Assembly (NCBI GenBank): GCA_000721375.1
Contig: JOGW01000011.1
Span: 186,001 to 250,000 of the forward strand
Reading direction: 5' to 3'
Origin: Streptomyces sp. NRRL B-3428
GTDB lineage: Bacteria > Actinomycetota > Actinomycetes > Streptomycetales > Streptomycetaceae
DNA: 64,000 nt
Shown: in pieces, positions 60,850 through 64,000 of the stretch
Numbering within the stretch: the stretch's first letter is position 1
Layout of the letters: each line of letters opens with the position of its first letter
Translations under genes and position numbers: made by a program
Notes under the pieces: model-generated
Database searches by the model: none
The model's input: the letters and a program-made list of their open reading frames with translations, nothing else
Told to the model about the DNA's origin: nothing

Positions 60850-61104
60850 TCAGGCAGCCGGAACGATGTTCACGACCTTGCGGCCACGGTGGGTGCCGAA
60901 CTGCACCGCACCGGCCTCCAGGGCGAACAGGGTGTCGTCGCCACCGCGACCGACGCCCGTGCCCGGGTGGAAGTGGGTGCCACGCTGGCGGACCAGGATC
61001 TCACCGGCGTTGACGACCTGACCGCCGAAGCGCTTCACGCCGAGCCGCTGAGCATTGGAGTCGCGACCGTTCCGAGTGGACGATGCGCCCTTCTTGTGTG
61101 CCAT
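60850..61104 (-). CDS. rpmA: 50S ribosomal protein L27
   Basis: 84 residues with the universal L27 N-terminus ([29 protein letters not shown]) and the [13 protein letters not shown] block ([29 protein letters not shown]). L27 reaches the peptidyl-transferase centre of the 50S subunit. No N-terminal cleavage extension of the Firmicutes type is present. It starts 12 nt after rplU, with which it is cotranscribed, and is followed by a strong terminator. Confidence 0.97.
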   Translation of the reverse strand: MAHKKGASSTRNGRDSNAQRLGVKRFGGQVVNAGEILVRQRGTHFHPGTGVGRGGDDTLFALEAGAVQFGTHRGRKVVNIVPAA

Positions 61105-61116
61105 GTCTCAGTCCCT

Positions 61117-61437
61117 TTACTTCGCAGCCGCGGGGATCTCAGTGACCTTGATCGCCGTGTACTGCTGGCGGTGGCCCTGACGACGGCGGTAACCGGTCTT
61201 GTTCTTGTAGCGAAGGATGTCGATCTTCACACCCTTGTGGTGGTCCACGATCTCAGCCTGGACCTTGATGCCGGCCAGCACCCACGGGTCGCTGGTCACG
61301 GACTCGCCGTCAACCACGAGCAGCGTAGAGAGCTCTACGGTGTCGCCGACCTTGGCGGTGGGAATCTTGTCAACCTCAACGATGTCGCCTACAGCAACCT
61401 TGTGCTGGCGACCACCGCTGCGCACGATGGCGTACAC
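61117..61437 (-). CDS. rplU: 50S ribosomal protein L21
   Basis: 106 residues starting at GTG 61437 ([25 protein letters not shown]). The conserved signature [21 protein letters not shown] binds 23S rRNA domains. It heads the rplU-rpmA operon, and its promoter and leader lie in the 61438-61758 gap shared with the divergent polysaccharide cluster. Confidence 0.97.
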   Translation of the reverse strand: MYAIVRSGGRQHKVAVGDIVEVDKIPTAKVGDTVELSTLLVVDGESVTSDPWVLAGIKVQAEIVDHHKGVKIDILRYKNKTGYRRRQGHRQQYTAIKVTEIPAAAK

Positions 61438-61758
61438 GCGGATCTCACTCTCTGACTCGAAGCGGGTCCTCGCAGTCCAGCCGCACGCCAGGCGGGCGGC
61501 CTCTCCCGGCGACAGAGACCGGGAGGCTTCCGGACCGACTCGGTCGCATCCGGAAGGAAAGGGTTTACGAGGTGCATGGCGCGCAAAGGAACACGCCGAC
61601 GGTCAAGGTTACGGGGCGCCGACGTAGGGGTCAAACCGGCCTCCCCTGCCCCGTCCGGACACCTGGGCTTACCCTTGCCGCTAAGTCGGCCAGGGTACGC
61701 GTACTCCTTGATTTCGCTGTTCCTCCGCCGCCCAGAGCCCATCGAAAGGCAGAGGTCA
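61438..61758. other. 321-bp divergent promoter region between rplU and the polysaccharide cluster
   Basis: Both flanking genes start outward, so promoters for each strand must be here. An in-frame extension of the acyltransferase gene reaches back to 61576 but has no convincing site and reads as low-quality protein. I see no riboswitch or clear -35/-10 pair. Confidence 0.55.
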
Positions 61759-62364
61759 GTGAACTACCGGGTCCAGCCCACCGCCCAGGTTGACGAGAGC
61801 GCCGTGATCGGAGCCGGGAGCAGCGTCTGGGAGCTCGCGCAGATCCGCGAGGGAGCCCGCCTCGGAGAGGGCTGTGTCGTCGGCCGCGGCGCCTACGTGG
61901 GCACCGGCGTCCAGATCGGCAACAACGTCAAGCTGCAGAACTACGCCCTCGTCTACGAGCCGGCCGAGCTCGCCGACGGTGTCTTCGTGGGCCCGGCGGT
62001 CGTCTTCACCAACGACCACAACCCGCGCTCCGTGGACCCCGACGGCAAGCAGAAGCGCGGCGGCGACTGGGAGGCCGTCGGCGTCAAGGTCGCCGAGGGC
62101 GCCTCGATCGGCGCCCGCTCGGTCTGTGTGGCCCCGGTGCACATCGGCCGCTGGTCGATGGTCGCGGCGGGCGCCGTGGTCACCAAGGACGTCCCCGACT
62201 TCGCCCTGGTGGTCGGCGTCCCGGCCCGGCAGGTCGGCTGGGTGGGCAAGGCGGGCGTGAAGCTGGTGGAGCTCGAGGGCGAGGCCGGGGTGTGGGAGTG
62301 CCCGCAGACCGGCTCGCGGTACGAGGAGAAGGACGGGGTTCTGCTGGAAAGGGCCGCTCAGTAG
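61759..62364 (+). CDS. Hexapeptide-repeat (LbH) acyltransferase of the WlbB/WbpD type
   Basis: 201 residues from GTG 61759 (GAGGT just upstream). The left-handed beta-helix reads VIGAGSSVWELAQIREGARLGEGCVVGRGAYVGTGVQIGNNVKLQNYALVYEPAELADGVFVGPAVVFTNDHNPR, with the acceptor-binding His near NDHNPR, as in UDP-2-acetamido-3-amino-glucuronate N-acetyltransferase WlbB/WbpD. These enzymes acetylate UDP-amino sugars for surface polysaccharides. It is the first plus-strand gene of the cluster, 172 bp before the 2-epimerase gene. Confidence 0.87.
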   Translation: MNYRVQPTAQVDESAVIGAGSSVWELAQIREGARLGEGCVVGRGAYVGTGVQIGNNVKLQNYALVYEPAELADGVFVGPAVVFTNDHNPRSVDPDGKQKRGGDWEAVGVKVAEGASIGARSVCVAPVHIGRWSMVAAGAVVTKDVPDFALVVGVPARQVGWVGKAGVKLVELEGEAGVWECPQTGSRYEEKDGVLLERAAQ

Positions 62365-62536
62365 CGGCCTCGACTCGCACTACGCAAAAGGGCCATCGCC
62401 CTCCGTAACGATCAATTCGGGGACCGTCACGCCTGCGTCACATTCGGACTGCGGACGGCATTTGCCCGTACAGGACCGCTTACCATGGCGCGAAACCCCG
62501 CCATTTACGTATAGACAACGGAAGACAAGCACCCCT

Positions 62537-63640
62537 GTGAAGGTCATCAGTATCGTCGGCGCTCGCCCTCAGCTCGTGAAGCTCGCGCCCATCGCAGCCG
62601 CGTTCGCCGAAACCGAGCACGAGCACCTCATCGTGCACACCGGGCAGCACTACGACGCCGATCTTTCCGACGTCTTCTTCTCCGGTCTCGGCATCCCTAG
62701 TCCCGACGTGCACCTCGGTGTGGGCTCGGGCAGCCACGGTGTACAGACCGGGGCCGTGCTCTCCGCGCTCGACCCGGTCTTCGAGGCCGAGAAGCCGGAC
62801 TGGGTCCTCGTGTACGGCGACACCAACTCCACCATCGCCGGTGCGCTCTCGGCCGTGAAGATGCATCTGCCGGTCGCCCATCTCGAGGCCGGCCTGCGGT
62901 CCTTCAACCGCCGGATGCCCGAGGAACACAACCGGGTCCTCACCGACCACAGCGCCGATCTCCTCCTCGCGCCCACCGAAGAGGCCATGCGCCACCTCGC
63001 CAACGAGGGTCTTGCCGCACGATCCGCGCTCGCCGGTGACGTGATGGTCGACATCTGCCTGCGCATCCGTGACGCGGTGCTCGCCGGGGAGCACCCCGCT
63101 CCCGCGCTGCCGGAAGGCATCGACCCCGAGCAGCCCTTCCTTCTGGCCACCCTGCACCGCCCCGACAACACGGACGACCCGCAGCGACTCGAAGCCGTCA
63201 TCGATGCCCTGGCGAGCCTGCCCGTCCCGGTCGCGCTGCTCGCCCACCCGCGTCTGGTCGCCCGGGCCGAGGAGCACGGCATCGAGCTGCAGCGCGGTGC
63301 TATCCGCGTCGGCCGTCCGCTGCCGTACGCCGGCCTGGTGGCGGCGGTCCTGGCCTCCTCCGGTGTGGTCACCGACTCGGGCGGTCTGCAGAAGGAGGCG
63401 TTCCTGCTGCGCCGTATCTGCACGACGGTGCGCCCCGAGACCGAGTGGGTCGAGACGGTCCGCGTCGGCTGGAACTGCCTTGTTCCCGATCCGCACGAGC
63501 TGTCCCCCGCCAAGTGGGCCGACACGGTGCTCCGCCCCGGCCCGGCCGATGACCCCGGCACGCCGTACGGCGACGGCCAAGCGGCCAAGAACGTCGTCCG
63601 GCTCCTTGAGGAGCACCAGAGCCGACTGCAGGGCGCATGA
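62537..63640 (+). CDS. wecB: UDP-N-acetylglucosamine 2-epimerase (non-hydrolysing)
   Basis: 367 residues from GTG 62537 (VKVISIVGARPQLVKLAPI), which is the family's N-terminus; a longer frame reaches 62462. Markers are HTGQHYDADLSDVFF, VLVYGDTNSTIAGAL, HLEAGLRSFNRRMPEEHNRVLTDHSADLLLAPT with the catalytic Asp/Glu/His residues, and VTDSGGLQKEAFLLRRICTTVRPETEWVETV near the C-terminus. It interconverts UDP-GlcNAc and UDP-ManNAc for capsule, teichoic acid linkage units or uronate sugars. It sits between the acyltransferase and a glycosyltransferase. The gene symbol refers to the family. Confidence 0.92.
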   Translation: MKVISIVGARPQLVKLAPIAAAFAETEHEHLIVHTGQHYDADLSDVFFSGLGIPSPDVHLGVGSGSHGVQTGAVLSALDPVFEAEKPDWVLVYGDTNSTIAGALSAVKMHLPVAHLEAGLRSFNRRMPEEHNRVLTDHSADLLLAPTEEAMRHLANEGLAARSALAGDVMVDICLRIRDAVLAGEHPAPALPEGIDPEQPFLLATLHRPDNTDDPQRLEAVIDALASLPVPVALLAHPRLVARAEEHGIELQRGAIRVGRPLPYAGLVAAVLASSGVVTDSGGLQKEAFLLRRICTTVRPETEWVETVRVGWNCLVPDPHELSPAKWADTVLRPGPADDPGTPYGDGQAAKNVVRLLEEHQSRLQGA

Positions 63641-63722
63641 CGCGGCCGAAGCCATCGAGTTCACCGGAGCCCGCATCGCTCGTGGCAACCGGTCGCTGTC
63701 GTAACGGAAAAGAGAGGTGCTC

Positions 63723-64000
63723 ATGAGCCCCGAAGGCTCACGCCCCCACCTGATATATCTCGCCATCGGCTTTCCGCCGGCTGCCAAGAGCTGCGCGTAC
63801 CGCATGCGGGAGACGGCAAACCAGTTCTGCAACGCAGGCTGGGATGTCACCGTGATCACCATTGCCCAGTCGTCGTGGGAGCGGGACTCAGGCATCGACC
63901 TGTCGCTTCTGGAGCAGGTCGACCCTCGCGTGGACATAGTCGAGCTTCCCCTCGCACGGGAGGATCTCGAAACGGACATCAGGCTTTTCGACGAGGCACG
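63723..64000 (+). CDS. Glycosyltransferase (GT-B type), 3' end outside window
   Basis: Starts at ATG 63723 with GAGAGGTG upstream and runs off the window after ~92 residues. The visible N-terminus HLIYLAIGFPPAAKSCAYRMRETANQFCNAGWDVTVITIAQ has the GT4-like beginning (FPP.....R......L...GH.VTVI). The rest (RDSGIDLSLLEQVDPRVDIVELPLA) fits the first Rossmann domain. Activity and donor cannot be read. It follows the 2-epimerase by 82 nt and is likely in the same operon. Confidence 0.72.
   Translation, partial: MSPEGSRPHLIYLAIGFPPAAKSCAYRMRETANQFCNAGWDVTVITIAQSSWERDSGIDLSLLEQVDPRVDIVELPLAREDLETDIRLFDEA

Noticed and set aside
61576..61758. N-terminal extension of the acyltransferase to 61576
   Set aside because: No ribosome-binding site, Pro/Arg-rich translation unlike the fold, and the family begins at the GTG at 61759.

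Overview
The window is about 64 kb of high-GC chromosome from a Streptomyces or a very close relative. The evidence is the extreme third-position GC, frequent GTG and TTG starts, and the content and order of core genes: hemW, lepA, rpsT, holA, comEC/comEA, a degV-family gene, leuS, rsfS, nadD, proA, proB, obgE, rpmA and rplU. No phage, insertion sequence, CRISPR array or rRNA was seen. The two RNA genes are both tRNA-Ala(GGC).

Left part (1-25 kb): an old conserved neighbourhood (hemW, lepA, rpsT, holA, comEC, comEA) runs mostly on the minus strand and is interrupted twice. Between hemW and lepA lie a SpoIIE-type phosphatase with an anti-sigma-like ATPase domain, a 1394-residue hybrid histidine kinase with a six-fold HAMP array plus its response regulator, a long-chain acyl-CoA ligase and two small secreted proteins. 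Between holA and comEC lie an alpha/beta hydrolase, an AraC regulator, a YceI-type protein and an arylamine N-acetyltransferase. A DegV protein and a membrane-anchored coiled-coil protein lead to leuS.

Middle (26-46 kb): leuS has a textbook leader-peptide attenuator (MRAVRLLLSEPR, three consecutive Leu codons, then a terminator). Next is a diheme cytochrome-b membrane protein translationally coupled to a NuoF-like FMN/Fe-S protein with a ferredoxin tail, apparently a dedicated electron-transfer pair. Two tRNA-Ala(GGC) genes with a 43-nt identical terminator segment bracket a 5.6 kb accessory block (GT87 mannosyltransferase-like protein, two small CxxC proteins, MFS exporter with divergent XRE regulator, secreted esterase). 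The block is followed by a phosphatase, rsfS, a degenerate LCP/LytR_C protein, nadD, two single-span mini-proteins, an M48 peptidase and two membrane proteins that share an N-terminal motif.

Right part (46-64 kb): proA, a small conserved protein and proB are separated from obgE-rpmA-rplU by about 10 kb devoted to a cell-wall phosphopolymer. This block holds two large TagF-like CDP-polyol phosphotransferases with N-terminal membrane domains, a GT2 glycosyltransferase, an IspD-SDR fusion resembling the CDP-ribitol-making Bcs1/Acs1 enzymes, a broken phoD gene and a DUF998 membrane protein. After rplU a plus-strand polysaccharide cluster begins (hexapeptide acyltransferase, UDP-GlcNAc 2-epimerase, glycosyltransferase cut by the window end). 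The most interesting material is the envelope-polymer island with its phoD remnant, the cytochrome b/NuoF-ferredoxin pair, the leuS attenuator, and several repeat-driven protein ends.
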